Below are positions 19,177-27,915 of a stretch of 64,000 nucleotides of DNA, piece by piece. Made by a program: the position numbers and the translations under genes. How positions within the stretch are numbered: the first letter of the stretch is position 1; each line of letters starts with the position of its first letter. The notes under the pieces are model-generated. The model worked only from the letters and a program-made list of their open reading frames with translations, searched no databases and was not told where the DNA came from. The stretch comes from Pannonibacter indicus (GTDB lineage: Bacteria; Pseudomonadota; Alphaproteobacteria; Rhizobiales; Stappiaceae). Location: assembly GCF_001418225.1 (NCBI RefSeq), contig NZ_LIPT01000014.1, positions 1 to 64,000 on the forward strand, given 5' to 3'.

Positions 19177-19300
19177 GAGCAGCTTCTAGCGGGTCAGAGG
19201 GTGGATTTGAACCGGAATCTTGTGCCTTGCAAAGCTTTTGTGAAGGGCAGCGCCCTGCCCTGTCCCGGCTCTTGAAACGGCAGCCGCAAGCGGCGCGGCG

Positions 19301-19834
19301 TCAGGTGTTTTCCCTGGCCTGCAGAGCGCCCAGAAGGCTGGCAAGGCGGATGCGGTCCGGCGTGCCGAGGCCTTTCATGATCTCCGCCTCCAGCGGCACC
19401 AGACGGGCGCCGATTTCATCGGCAAGGTCGCGGCCGGCCTTGGTGGGCTTCAGCACCACAAGGCGGCGGTCCTGCCGGTTTTCGCTCTTCTTCAGGAACT
19501 TACGGTCGGTGAGGCGCATGGCGGCACGGCTGATGGCCACCGCATCCAGCCCGGTCTTCGCCCCAAGATCGCGCACCGAGCCTTCGCCCGCCTCGATCAG
19601 CGCCGCCAGAACCAGCCATTCGGCCAGGGCCAGGCTGTGCTGGCTCTGCAGCGCCTTGACGAGGCGGCGTTCCACCAGCCTTGCAGCCGAAATGATCTTC
19701 AGCGGCAGAAAATTGTCGAGCCCGGTCTCGGGTACCGTGTCGAAAAGGCTGACCTGACCAGCCGCCTGCGCCTGCGCCGGTGCCGGCCTGGCTGCGGATT
19801 TGGCTCGGGGCTCTTTGCTGCCTGACTGTTTCAT
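19301..19834 (-). CDS. MarR-family transcriptional regulator
   Basis: This 177-residue protein has an alanine-rich N-terminal extension (about 35 residues) and a MarR winged helix: LAEWLVLAALIEAGEGSVRD, DAVAISRAAMRLTDRKFL and the wing RQDRRLVVLKPTKAG. MarR proteins bind DNA as dimers and respond to small ligands or oxidation. No obvious target is divergent except the TPR gene 484 bases away. A palindrome TTTCAG-N5-CTGAAA at 19968-19984, upstream of the start, is a possible autoregulatory site. Confidence 0.9.
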   Translation of the reverse strand: MKQSGSKEPRAKSAARPAPAQAQAAGQVSLFDTVPETGLDNFLPLKIISAARLVERRLVKALQSQHSLALAEWLVLAALIEAGEGSVRDLGAKTGLDAVAISRAAMRLTDRKFLKKSENRQDRRLVVLKPTKAGRDLADEIGARLVPLEAEIMKGLGTPDRIRLASLLGALQARENT

Positions 19835-20318
19835 GTTCCGTGCCCTTCCGGCGCAGGCCGCGCGTCCTTGTGAGGATCCGTGAGAAGATCCGTGGGGCGG
19901 CCGGTGATGCAGCCATAGAAGGCCCCGAAGGCGGTTCTACGGCTTGCAGGCCGCCCGCTTAAAACAATTTCAGTTCATCTGAAAAGGCTTTGCGGCATGA
20001 CCCGCCGTGCTCCTCCACAGAATTCGCGCAAGCTGTATTTCACGCGCGCAGCAGTGGTCTTTTTCATGCCGGACAGGAAAAAGCCGCGCCATGACAGGCA
20101 GTCAGGCGCTCAAGGGATCACAAATGCGGGTGGACAGGCACGCCTTGGCCCCGTTCCGCCTTTTGACCGCCTCAGAGTGAGTGCTTAGACTGAAGGCAGC
20201 TCATGCTTTTTGATTCGATGCGGAACGCATGGGGGTCAGGGGGCAGAAACAGGAATGGCAAGCAAACAGGAGCCAGACGGTGGCAGCACCGGTCAAGCTC
20301 CGGAAATGGTCGTCTGAC
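19835..20318. other. Intergenic region between MarR regulator and TPR gene
   Basis: These 484 bases separate divergent genes. Apart from one small palindrome at 19968-19984, nothing was recognised; open frames here lack coding character. Confidence 0.5.
19968..19984. promoter_or_regulatory. Palindrome upstream of MarR gene, possible operator
   Basis: TTTCAG-TTCAT-CTGAAA is a perfect 6-bp inverted repeat 134 bases upstream of the MarR start. MarR proteins often bind imperfect palindromes of this size. The distance from the gene makes this uncertain. Confidence 0.3.
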
Positions 20319-22118
20319 ATGACGGATGCGGAGGACACCCGGCAGAAGGAAGGAACAGCCACCGGCCGTGATACCGGTGGACGGGAGCCTGTGCCTGCAA
20401 ACACGTCCTCCGCCGGCCCGCAAGGGGACGCCACTGGCCTTGGCCCGATCAGCGCCAGCAGCATCGAGAGCGCCCACCGGCTGGCGCGCCGCCTGCTGCG
20501 CGAAGGCCAGTTCGAGGAAGCGGCCACGCATCTGCGCAAGATCGTCTTTGCCGAACCTGCCAACACGCGGGCGCGCGCCAGCCTTGGCAACTGCCAGCTG
20601 ATGACCGGCGACCTCGTCAATGCCGAAGCCTCCTTCCGTACCGTGCTGGAGACCGACCCCAAGGACCAGAACGCGCTTTATGGCCTCGCCACACTGCTTC
20701 TGCGCCGCGGCGCCTATGACGAAGCGGCCATTCATGCGGCGAAGCTGGTCGAAGTGCTGCCGGACAGTGCGGCCGCGCTGTCATTGCTGGCCGAAACCGG
20801 CTCCCAGGATGCACGCCCCGGTGCCGCCATTGCCAATTACCGCCATGCCCTCCGGTTTGATCCGGATTACCAGCCAGCTCTCCTTGGCCTTGCCAATCTT
20901 CTGTTGAAGCGCCACCGCTTCGATGAAGCGCGGGAACTGGCCGAGCGTGCTGCCCAGGGCGGCGCCGGACCGGTGGAAGCGCTTGTGGTGCTGGGTGACG
21001 TGATGGCTGCCCAGGGGGAGCTGGTCGGCGCCCGCCGCGCCTTTGAGGCTGCCCTTGGCCGCGATGCGCAGCATCATGCCGCCCGCGTGAAGCTCAGCTC
21101 GCTGGCGCGCCGCGCCGGTGACATCAAGATGGCCCTCCGGCAGGCGGATGATGCCTGGACCGAGGCTCCCGACTTCCGCGAGGCGGGCAATGCCGTGGGG
21201 GCAGCCCTTGCCGCGCTGGGCGAGCGGCAGGCGGCCCGCGAGGTGCTGACCAGCGTCGCCAATGGAAGGCAGGCACCCGACTGGGTGCGCCACGTCATCG
21301 AAACCCACCGCAAGGTGGACATGCCCTCCGTCGACTGGGTGGCCAGCGAGGAAGCGCTTCACGCAGCCAAAGCCAGCAAGACGGCAGCCATGGCCGCGCT
21401 GACGGCTGCCGCCGATGCCGGCAAAGCCGCCGCAATGGCCCGGGCAGCTGCCACAAAGGCACTCGCTAAGGGCGCCATTATGGCTGCAAGTACACAGCCG
21501 GACGAAGATCCTTTGCCGGCTGATGAAAATGATGAGCCGGCAAATAAAACTCCGGCAGAGACAGCCTTGGCCGGAGAAGCAGAGAGCGCTTCGGGTGCAG
21601 TCCATGGCGAAGACAGACCTGAGGAAAGTCCCGCAGAGCCCATGGCTGCCAGTGAAGCTGTCAGTGAAGCTGCCTGTGAAACGGTAGCGGAAACCGGCAG
21701 CGGCGGGCCGGAGGGTCTGGATTCAGGTCCTGCAGCGGAAGCGGAGGCCAAGCTGCCCTTCCCTGCCGATAACGCCGGGTTTGAAGCGGAAGCGGAGCTT
21801 GAGCTTTTGCCTGCGCCCCCGCCGGAGAAAGAGGCCGGGACGGACACCACGGCTGATGACGAGAACCAGCTTGAGACCGGCGCGGATCCTTCCGGCGGAG
21901 TGGTGCCCGTGCTGTCAGACGATGAGAGGCAAGAGGCTGACGTTGCGCGGGACGAGACAGCTGACGGCAGCACGGGCGCGCCGGAGCCGGATGAGCCGCT
22001 TGTCCTCTCAGAGGAAGTCCTGGAGAGCGAGCTGGTCTATGAGCCGGAGCCGGATGAAAGCTGGACAGACGAGGATGATCTGAACGACCTCAACCGTCTC
22101 GACGGCAGCAAGACCTGA
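20319..22118 (+). CDS. TPR protein with Ala-rich helix and long acidic tail
   Basis: About 599 residues. Residues about 45-330 form tetratricopeptide repeats (for example AHRLARRLLREGQFEEAATH, NARLANLLLKRHRFDEA-type blocks and LYGLATLLLRRGAYDEAAIH). Then comes an alanine-rich helix around residues 345-395 and a strongly acidic, low-complexity tail of about 200 residues rich in Glu, Ala, Pro and Asp, ending near DESWTDEDDLNDLNRLDG. There is no signal peptide or membrane segment. TPR regions usually mediate protein-protein binding; the partner is unknown. The start at 20319 is preferred because the upstream in-frame 30 residues look non-coding. A strong terminator follows. Confidence 0.8.
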   Translation: MTDAEDTRQKEGTATGRDTGGREPVPANTSSAGPQGDATGLGPISASSIESAHRLARRLLREGQFEEAATHLRKIVFAEPANTRARASLGNCQLMTGDLVNAEASFRTVLETDPKDQNALYGLATLLLRRGAYDEAAIHAAKLVEVLPDSAAALSLLAETGSQDARPGAAIANYRHALRFDPDYQPALLGLANLLLKRHRFDEARELAERAAQGGAGPVEALVVLGDVMAAQGELVGARRAFEAALGRDAQHHAARVKLSSLARRAGDIKMALRQADDAWTEAPDFREAGNAVGAALAALGERQAAREVLTSVANGRQAPDWVRHVIETHRKVDMPSVDWVASEEALHAAKASKTAAMAALTAAADAGKAAAMARAAATKALAKGAIMAASTQPDEDPLPADENDEPANKTPAETALAGEAESASGAVHGEDRPEESPAEPMAASEAVSEAACETVAETGSGGPEGLDSGPAAEAEAKLPFPADNAGFEAEAELELLPAPPPEKEAGTDTTADDENQLETGADPSGGVVPVLSDDERQEADVARDETADGSTGAPEPDEPLVLSEEVLESELVYEPEPDESWTDEDDLNDLNRLDGSKT

Positions 22119-22152
22119 CGTTTGAGCACTTAGCCATCCTGAAATGCCAAAA

Positions 22153-22190
22153 GGCCGCCTGAGGGACATTCCCCGCAGGCGGCCTTTGTT
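22153..22190. terminator. Bidirectional terminator
   Basis: GGCCGCCTG (22153-22161) pairs with CAGGCGGCC (22176-22184), followed by TTTGTTTT on the plus strand and preceded by a run of A. It serves the convergent TPR and TRAP permease genes. Confidence 0.88.
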
Positions 22191-22205
22191 TTCATTCCGG
22201 GCGGT

Positions 22206-23477
22206 TCAGATCAGTGCCAGCGAGAAGGCCGGCACGAAGGTGACCAGCAGCAGCGCCACCAGAAGCGTGGCGAGGAAGATCCAGCCGTCGCGCAGGAACT
22301 CGACCAGTTTGGCGCCCGTCAGGTTGCACACCATCAGCAGCACCGTTCCCACTGGCGGCGTAAGCGTGCCGATGGAGAGGTTGAGGATCATGACGATGCC
22401 GAAATGCACCGGATCGATGCCGAGCTGCATGACCACGGGCTTGAGCAGCGGCACGAGAATGATCATCAGCGCCGTGCCCTCGATGAACATGCCCAGCACC
22501 AGCAGCAGAACGTTGACGGCGATGAGGAAGACCCAGGGGTCGGTCGTCAGGCTGGTGATGATTTCCGCCATGGCAACACCGGCCCGCTCCACCGAGAAGA
22601 TCCAGGCAAGGGCCGACGAGGTCATGATAACCAGCAGGATCGAGGCGGTCTGGCGGCCGGTTTCGGCAAAGGCGCGGCCCACATCCGAAAGCTTCATTTC
22701 CCGGTAGATCAGGAAACCGATGGCGAGGGTGAAGACCGTCGCAACGGCCCCGGCTTCCGTCGGCGTGAAGATCGACAGGCGGATACCGCCGACGATGACC
22801 AGCACCAGGAAGATGGCGGGCCATGCACCGATGAGCGTTGTCTTCGTTTCGGCGGCTGTGGGCCAGCTTTCACGCGACGGCTTCAGCCCCTTGCGGCGGG
22901 CGTTGATCCACACGGCCGTAATCAGCAGGACGGCGCAAAGCAGGCCAGGAATGATGCCGGCGGTGAACATGGCGCCGATGGAGACATCGGCCACCAGCGC
23001 ATAGATGATCAGCGCGATGCCGGGCGGAATGATCGGGGTGATCAGCGAGCCGCAGGCGGTGATGGCAGCCGCCGCACCGGCGCTGTAGCCCTGGCGGCGC
23101 ATTTCCGGCACCAGAATGCGGCACATCATGGCGGCATCAGCAAGGTTCGAGGCCGAGATCCCGCCCATCAGGGTGGAGAGCATAACGTTGGTGTGGCCGA
23201 GGCCGCCGGTGAGCCGCCCGACCATCAGATCCGCCAGCTTCATCAGGCGCCCGGCAATGCCGGTGGTGCCCAGAAGCGTGCCGAGCAGCACGAAGAAGGG
23301 GATGGCCAGCAGCGAGGGGTTCTGCGTCGGCGCAATGATCCGCTGCACGGAGATCTGCAGGGGCACCGAGGAGAAGAACACGAAATAGGCGACCACAGCC
23401 GCGAACATGGCGAGATAGATGCGCATGTTCAGGGCAAAGAGCGCGAACATGAGAGCAATGATGATGAACCAGGTCAT
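22206..23477 (-). CDS. TRAP transporter large permease DctM
   Basis: This 423-residue inner-membrane protein has about twelve membrane helices and DctM-type blocks: PFFVLLGTLLGTTGIAGRL, MGGISASNLADAAM, ACGSLITPIIPPGIALIIYA and IGTLTPPVGTVLLM. It forms the sodium-driven channel of a tripartite transporter. The small permease gene lies 57 bases upstream and the binding-protein gene before that, all on the same strand. The substrate is set by the binding protein and is probably an organic or sugar acid. Confidence 0.95.
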   Translation of the reverse strand: MTWFIIIALMFALFALNMRIYLAMFAAVVAYFVFFSSVPLQISVQRIIAPTQNPSLLAIPFFVLLGTLLGTTGIAGRLMKLADLMVGRLTGGLGHTNVMLSTLMGGISASNLADAAMMCRILVPEMRRQGYSAGAAAAITACGSLITPIIPPGIALIIYALVADVSIGAMFTAGIIPGLLCAVLLITAVWINARRKGLKPSRESWPTAAETKTTLIGAWPAIFLVLVIVGGIRLSIFTPTEAGAVATVFTLAIGFLIYREMKLSDVGRAFAETGRQTASILLVIMTSSALAWIFSVERAGVAMAEIITSLTTDPWVFLIAVNVLLLVLGMFIEGTALMIILVPLLKPVVMQLGIDPVHFGIVMILNLSIGTLTPPVGTVLLMVCNLTGAKLVEFLRDGWIFLATLLVALLLVTFVPAFSLALI

Positions 23478-23534
23478 GGACGTCTTTCTGAACGCGAATA
23501 TGTGGCCGTCAGGAAAGGCTGCGGGCGGGAGGGA

Positions 23535-24017
23535 TCAGGCCTTGTGCTCGGGACCGGCGGGCGGGCTTGCCGCCGCATCAGGCCGGTAGAGACGCCAGGC
23601 CATGACAAGCGCGGTGCCGCCGGCGCCGATGACTATGGCCAGATCCAGCCAGAACCACGAAATGCCAAGGATCTGCGTCTTCTTGAAAGCCGTGGCCTTT
23701 GCCAGCGCCCAGCCCTGCCAGGCCATGAAGGCAAGAAGCCCCACGGAGGCCAGATTGACCGCAAACACCATAAGACGGCGCGGCAGGCCCTTCAGCGCAT
23801 TTTCCAGAAGATCGATGGTCAGATGCTGCCGGTTCGCCTCGCAGGCGATGGCACCGATCATGACGATCCAGATCATCAGGATGCCCGAGACCTCTTCGGT
23901 CCAGGCAAGGGGCGTTCCCATAAGATAGCGCGCGATGACGGCTGCAACGGTCATCAGCACGAGCAGGGCCACGCATACGGCCCCGAAGGCCGAGGCAGCA
24001 CGGAAAATGAGGGACAT
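23535..24017 (-). CDS. TRAP transporter small permease DctQ
   Basis: This 160-residue protein has four membrane helices and the DctQ signature (VIARYLMGTPLAWTEEVSG followed by IWIVMIGAIACEANRQHLTI). It pairs with DctM to form the membrane part of a TRAP transporter. It sits between the binding-protein and large-permease genes, as is standard for this operon type. Confidence 0.93.
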   Translation of the reverse strand: MSLIFRAASAFGAVCVALLVLMTVAAVIARYLMGTPLAWTEEVSGILMIWIVMIGAIACEANRQHLTIDLLENALKGLPRRLMVFAVNLASVGLLAFMAWQGWALAKATAFKKTQILGISWFWLDLAIVIGAGGTALVMAWRLYRPDAAASPPAGPEHKA

Positions 24018-24075
24018 GACAGTCTCCGCAAAGAAGAAGGACCGGCCGCTTGCGGGAAGCGGCCGGCCGGAAGGA

Positions 24076-25050
24076 TCACTTGGCGAGTTCTGCCTGGATC
24101 ATGTCATAGAGGCCAGGCGTCCATTCCGGGAACTGGGTATAGAAGGGCATGGTCTTCTCGCGGAAGGCTGCCACATCCGGCTGGGTGACGTTGACGCCGG
24201 CCGCCTTCATCTCGGAGAGAATGCGCTCTTCTTCCTCGGCTGCGATCTCCTGGCTGTAGAGGCCGGCCTCATAGCCGGTCTTGTGCAGCATTTCGAGAAC
24301 CTGCGGATCGAGGGGGGAGAAGAACTCTTCACCGCCCAGCCACAGGGCCGTGTTGGTGAGATAGCCGATCATGGACAGTTCCTTGGCCGGCTCATGCAGC
24401 TTCTGGCCATAGAGCACCGGCAGCGGGTTTTCCACGCCGTCGATCACGCCCTGCGTCAGGGCCGGATAGACTTCGCCCAGCGGCATCGGCGTCGGGGTGG
24501 CGCCCATCAGCTCGATGGCCTTGATCTGCATCGGGTTGTTCGGAACGCGGATCTTCAGGCCCTTCAGGTCCTCCGGCTTTTCCACCTTCTTCGTCGCCAG
24601 CAGCTGGCGCGTGCCATAGAGGTAGTTCGGGATGACAATGTGGATGCCCTTGGCGCGCAGCTCCTGATCCTTCTGCTTGAACCAGTCGCTCTCATAGATC
24701 TTCAGCAGCTGCTGCGGATTGTCGGCGAGATACGGCCCGAACAGGATGCCCAGATCCGGATCGAAGTCGGTGAGGAAGCCGGCGTCGGCAATGGTCACCA
24801 CGTTCACGCCCAGCATGGCCTGCTCGATCACGTCCTTCTTCGCCCCCAGCTGCGAAGACGGGAACAGCTCCAGCGCCACCTTGCCGCCGGAAGCTTCCTT
24901 CACGAGATCGGCCCAACGGTGCATCACCTTGTCGACCGGCTCGCCTGGATTGTTCTCATAGGCCACCTTGACGACCACTTCCTGCGCCGCCACCGGCAGA
25001 ATGGCCGCGACGCCCATGAGCGCGGCAAGCGCAAGCGATTTCAATTTCAT
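24076..25050 (-). CDS. TRAP transporter substrate-binding protein DctP
   Basis: This 324-residue periplasmic protein has a cleavable signal peptide (MKLKSLALAALMGVAAILPV, cleavage probably after AAQE-proximal Ala) and the DctP fold, including GTRQLLATKKVEKPEDLKGL, KIRVPNNPMQIKAIELMGA and the substrate-contact region QGVIDGVENPLPVLYG. The conserved arginine in KIRVPN usually holds a carboxylate, so the ligand is probably an acid. The neighbouring zinc dehydrogenase and GntR genes point to a sugar acid such as an aldonate. This is inference from context. Confidence 0.93.
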   Translation of the reverse strand: MKLKSLALAALMGVAAILPVAAQEVVVKVAYENNPGEPVDKVMHRWADLVKEASGGKVALELFPSSQLGAKKDVIEQAMLGVNVVTIADAGFLTDFDPDLGILFGPYLADNPQQLLKIYESDWFKQKDQELRAKGIHIVIPNYLYGTRQLLATKKVEKPEDLKGLKIRVPNNPMQIKAIELMGATPTPMPLGEVYPALTQGVIDGVENPLPVLYGQKLHEPAKELSMIGYLTNTALWLGGEEFFSPLDPQVLEMLHKTGYEAGLYSQEIAAEEEERILSEMKAAGVNVTQPDVAAFREKTMPFYTQFPEWTPGLYDMIQAELAK

Positions 25051-25074
25051 TGCAGATCCTCCACTTGGATGAGT

Positions 25075-25764
25075 TCAGACGGGATCGCCCGCCTGTTTTG
25101 CGAGGGCCGCGAAGACGGCGCCCGAATAGTCGAAATGGGTGTTGAGACTGGCCGTCAGCCCGGCGGCATCGCGGGCACGCAGCTTGGCGATGATGGCCTG
25201 ATGCTGGGCATGGGACTCGACCGTCTGCGCCGAGCGGGACTTGCCCACCTCCATGTAGAAGCGCAGCGGCACCGACAGCACCCGGTACATGCGGATGAGC
25301 ACCGTGTTGCCCGTCGCCTCCACCATGGCCATGTGAAAGTCGTAGTCGTGCCCCGCGGCTTCCGAAACGGTCATGGCCCGGCGCATGCGCTCGTTCGCCT
25401 CGGTCATCTGGTCGAGATGGCTGTCCGTCACGCCGATCGCGGCCAGAGGCGCTGCGCCGGTTTCCACGATGCGGCGGAAATTGAGCACGTCTTCCAGCGT
25501 CTTGGCGGAATTGTCGAAATGCTGGGCAAAGACGGAGAAGATCGGATCGAAATCCGGCTTGCGCACCTTTGCGCCGCGCCGCGTCTTCTCGATGAGGCCG
25601 AAGGCTTCCAGATGGATCATGGTCTCGCGCACCGTGTTGCGCGCCACGCCAAAGCGTTCGGCCAGATCCCGCTCGTTCGGCAGCAGATCCCCGACCTGCA
25701 TGCGCTCCACGATCTCCCGGCGCAGAACCTCGCGAATGTCCTCGACTGCTGAAAGTCCCGCCAT
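25075..25764 (-). CDS. FadR-subfamily GntR regulator of the TRAP operon
   Basis: This 229-residue protein has an N-terminal GntR winged helix (LPNERDLAERFGVARNTVRE) and a C-terminal FCD ligand domain (metal-binding His/Asp positions in DYDFHMAMVEATGN, AQHQAII and LNTHFDYS). It is the first gene of the strand, 24 bases before the TRAP binding-protein gene, so it is probably cotranscribed with it. A perfect palindrome TTGGTCC-N7-GGACCAA lies 20 bases upstream of its start and is the likely operator. The inducer is presumably the transported acid or its metabolite. Confidence 0.92.
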   Translation of the reverse strand: MAGLSAVEDIREVLRREIVERMQVGDLLPNERDLAERFGVARNTVRETMIHLEAFGLIEKTRRGAKVRKPDFDPIFSVFAQHFDNSAKTLEDVLNFRRIVETGAAPLAAIGVTDSHLDQMTEANERMRRAMTVSEAAGHDYDFHMAMVEATGNTVLIRMYRVLSVPLRFYMEVGKSRSAQTVESHAQHQAIIAKLRARDAAGLTASLNTHFDYSGAVFAALAKQAGDPV

Positions 25765-25784
25765 GGCCTCCCCTCCATTGGCAC

Positions 25785-25805
25785 TTGGTCCTATGGTTGG
25801 ACCAA
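25785..25805. promoter_or_regulatory. Likely GntR operator of the TRAP operon
   Basis: TTGGTCC (25785-25791), a 7-base spacer and GGACCAA (25799-25805) form a perfect inverted repeat. It contains the TGGT...ACCA pattern of FadR-type sites and lies just upstream of the GntR gene. Confidence 0.78.
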
Positions 25806-25886
25806 ACTCGGCGCTATGAATTCACCGGCGCGTGCCGGTTGTCAAGCCTTGTCAGACAAGCTGACCGGAGATTTCTGCAAGGACGC

Positions 25887-26801
25887 TCACGCCGGACCGG
25901 TGTCTTCCGGCCAGATCACCGAGGCCATCAGCGTGCGCCGGGCGGTGGCCAGATGGGCATCCAGCGCCGCCGCAGCCCGCTCTCCATCACCGGCCTGAAC
26001 CGCCTCGATAATGGCCATGTGCTCGGAAATTGCAGCGCGGTTGCGGTGCTGTTCGTCACGCTTGTTCCAGCGGTAGTGGAAGTGCACGATGATGGAGATG
26101 GTGCGGCTGAAATCGATGATGAAGCGGTTGCCGGAGGAGGCGCAGAGCAGCTGATGGAAGGCTGCATCAAGCTGTGGAAAGGCATCAAGCCCCTCATCCG
26201 GCCCGGCCGCCAGAGCCTGATGCGCCAGCGACAGCGCCTGCAAATCCCCTGCCCGCGCGCCGCCCGGTCCGCAGACGCTCATCATGCCGGCCAGCGCCTT
26301 GCGCTCGAACATCTCGCGCACGGTGAACATTTCCTCGGCAAAACCACGGGTGAAGCCCTTCAGCACCCAATGCCGGTTCGGTTGCTTTTCGATCAGGCCA
26401 AAGGGCTCGAAGCGGATCAGGAATTCGCGGACGGAGGCCACATTCACCCCGAAGCGGCGGGCAAGCCCCGCCTCGCTCAGCACCGTGTTGGGCCGCGGAT
26501 CGCCGCGCAGCACCCAATCGAGAAACTGGCTCTCCACATGCGCCTGATGGGAAAGGGTTTCTGATTCCTCGAACCAGTCGGCCGCTTCCGGCAGGCGGCG
26601 CAGGACCTTTTCGCGCCCGTCCCAGTCGAGAATCCCGGCGTCAGCCAGATGCGCCAGCACGGCGCGCACGGTGGTCCGGCTCACGCTGAGAGCCTCGGCC
26701 AGTTCTGCTTCCGAGCCCAGCCGTTCGCCGGGCGCCATCAGCTGCAAGCGGTCCAGAATCAGATTCACACGCAGTTTGAAGAGGTTGCGGTTGCGCGCCA
26801 C
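25887..26801 (-). CDS. GntR-family regulator with two winged-helix domains and FCD domain
   Basis: About 304 residues. There are two DNA-binding segments: a first winged helix (SEAELAEALSVSRTTVRAVL, about residues 30-60) and a second GntR-like one (SEAGLARRFGVNVASVREFL, about residues 105-140), followed by an FCD domain with FHQLLCASSGN, HYRWNKRDEQH and a C-terminal SEHMAIIEAV. Most FadR-type proteins have one winged helix and about 230 residues. The GTG at 26801 has AGAGG before it; a TTG at 26822 is the alternative. It is divergent from the zinc dehydrogenase gene 120 bases away, so it probably controls that gene. Confidence 0.85.
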   Translation of the reverse strand: MARNRNLFKLRVNLILDRLQLMAPGERLGSEAELAEALSVSRTTVRAVLAHLADAGILDWDGREKVLRRLPEAADWFEESETLSHQAHVESQFLDWVLRGDPRPNTVLSEAGLARRFGVNVASVREFLIRFEPFGLIEKQPNRHWVLKGFTRGFAEEMFTVREMFERKALAGMMSVCGPGGARAGDLQALSLAHQALAAGPDEGLDAFPQLDAAFHQLLCASSGNRFIIDFSRTISIIVHFHYRWNKRDEQHRNRAAISEHMAIIEAVQAGDGERAAAALDAHLATARRTLMASVIWPEDTGPA

Positions 26802-26921
26802 GGACAGGCCTCTGGTTTTCAACCGGGATCAACCGGATTCAGTTTGACGGAAACGGATCTTTTTCAATAAAAAACCGTAAGCGATGCAAGCGCGCAGATC
26901 AAGAAACCCGGAAACTGTCCC

Positions 26922-27914
26922 ATGTCCCTGATGAAGACCCTTGTGTGTGCCGAGCCTGGCAAGTTCGAACAAGCCCAGCGTCCGCGACCCGAGGCAAAGC
27001 CCGGCCACGTGCGGGTGAAGATCGGCCATATCGGCATCTGCGGCACGGATTACCACATCTATGGCGGTCATCAGCCCTTCCTCGCCTATCCGCGCGTCAT
27101 GGGCCACGAGCTTTCCGGCACGGCAGAGGAAGCCTCTTCCGATGGCCGGATTGCCAAGGGCGATCTCGTCGTGGTGAACCCCTACATCACCTGCGGCAAG
27201 TGCCACGCCTGCACCATCGGTAAGCCCAACTGCTGCGAGGCCATCGCGGTGCTTGGCGTCCACACGGACGGCGGCATGTGCGAGGAAATCGTAGTGCCGG
27301 AGGGGAACCTCTACCCGGCGGAAGGCCTGTCACCCAAGGCTGCGGCCATGGTCGAGTTTCTGGCCATCGGCGCCCATGGCGTGCGCCGGGGCGGCGTCAA
27401 GCGCGGCATGAGCGCGCTGATCGTGGGCGCTGGCCCCATTGGCCTTGGCGCTGCGATCTTTGCCGCCATTGAAGGCGCAGACGTCACCCTGCGCGACACC
27501 TCACAGTCGCGGCTGGATCTTGCCCGCAAGGCGCTCCCGTCTGCCCGCTATGAATTGGTCGGCGAGGAGACCCCGGGCGCCTATGACGTGGTCTTCGATG
27601 CCACCGGCAACATCAAGGCTATGAATGCAGGTCTTGCCCACGTCGCCCATGGCGGCGCCTATGTGCTGCTGTCCGTGGTCAAGGGCGATCTGGTCTTTGC
27701 CGATCCCGAGTTCCACAAGCGCGAGACGACGCTCTTCGCCAGCCGCAATGCACTGAAGGAAGACTTCGAGCACGTGATTGCCAAGATCCGCAGCGGCGAG
27801 GTTCCGGTGGATGCCCTGGCAACCCATGAAACAAGTTTCGAGGACGCCGTGACCAACCTGCCGCTCTGGGCAGAGGACCGTGGCACTCTGATCAAGGCCA
27901 TCATCAAGGTCTGA
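26922..27914 (+). CDS. Zinc-dependent sugar-acid dehydrogenase (L-galactonate/L-idonate 5-dehydrogenase type)
   Basis: This 330-residue medium-chain dehydrogenase has the catalytic zinc ligands (GICGTDYHIYGG and MGHELSG), the structural zinc cysteines (CGKCHACTIGKPNCC) and the Rossmann motif IVGAGPIGLGAA. The second Rossmann strand has an Arg-Asp region (DVTLRDTSQSRLDLA). It resembles YjjN/LgoD and idonate dehydrogenases. The TRAP transporter and GntR regulators beside it support a role in sugar-acid catabolism: uptake by TRAP, then oxidation of the aldonate to a keto acid. The exact substrate is inferred only from family and context. Confidence 0.85.
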   Translation: MSLMKTLVCAEPGKFEQAQRPRPEAKPGHVRVKIGHIGICGTDYHIYGGHQPFLAYPRVMGHELSGTAEEASSDGRIAKGDLVVVNPYITCGKCHACTIGKPNCCEAIAVLGVHTDGGMCEEIVVPEGNLYPAEGLSPKAAAMVEFLAIGAHGVRRGGVKRGMSALIVGAGPIGLGAAIFAAIEGADVTLRDTSQSRLDLARKALPSARYELVGEETPGAYDVVFDATGNIKAMNAGLAHVAHGGAYVLLSVVKGDLVFADPEFHKRETTLFASRNALKEDFEHVIAKIRSGEVPVDALATHETSFEDAVTNLPLWAEDRGTLIKAIIKV

Positions 27915-27915
27915 T

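Noticed and set aside
25887-26822. TTG start at 26822 for the double winged-helix regulator
   Set aside because: The GTG at 26801 has a better ribosome site, though the longer form cannot be excluded.
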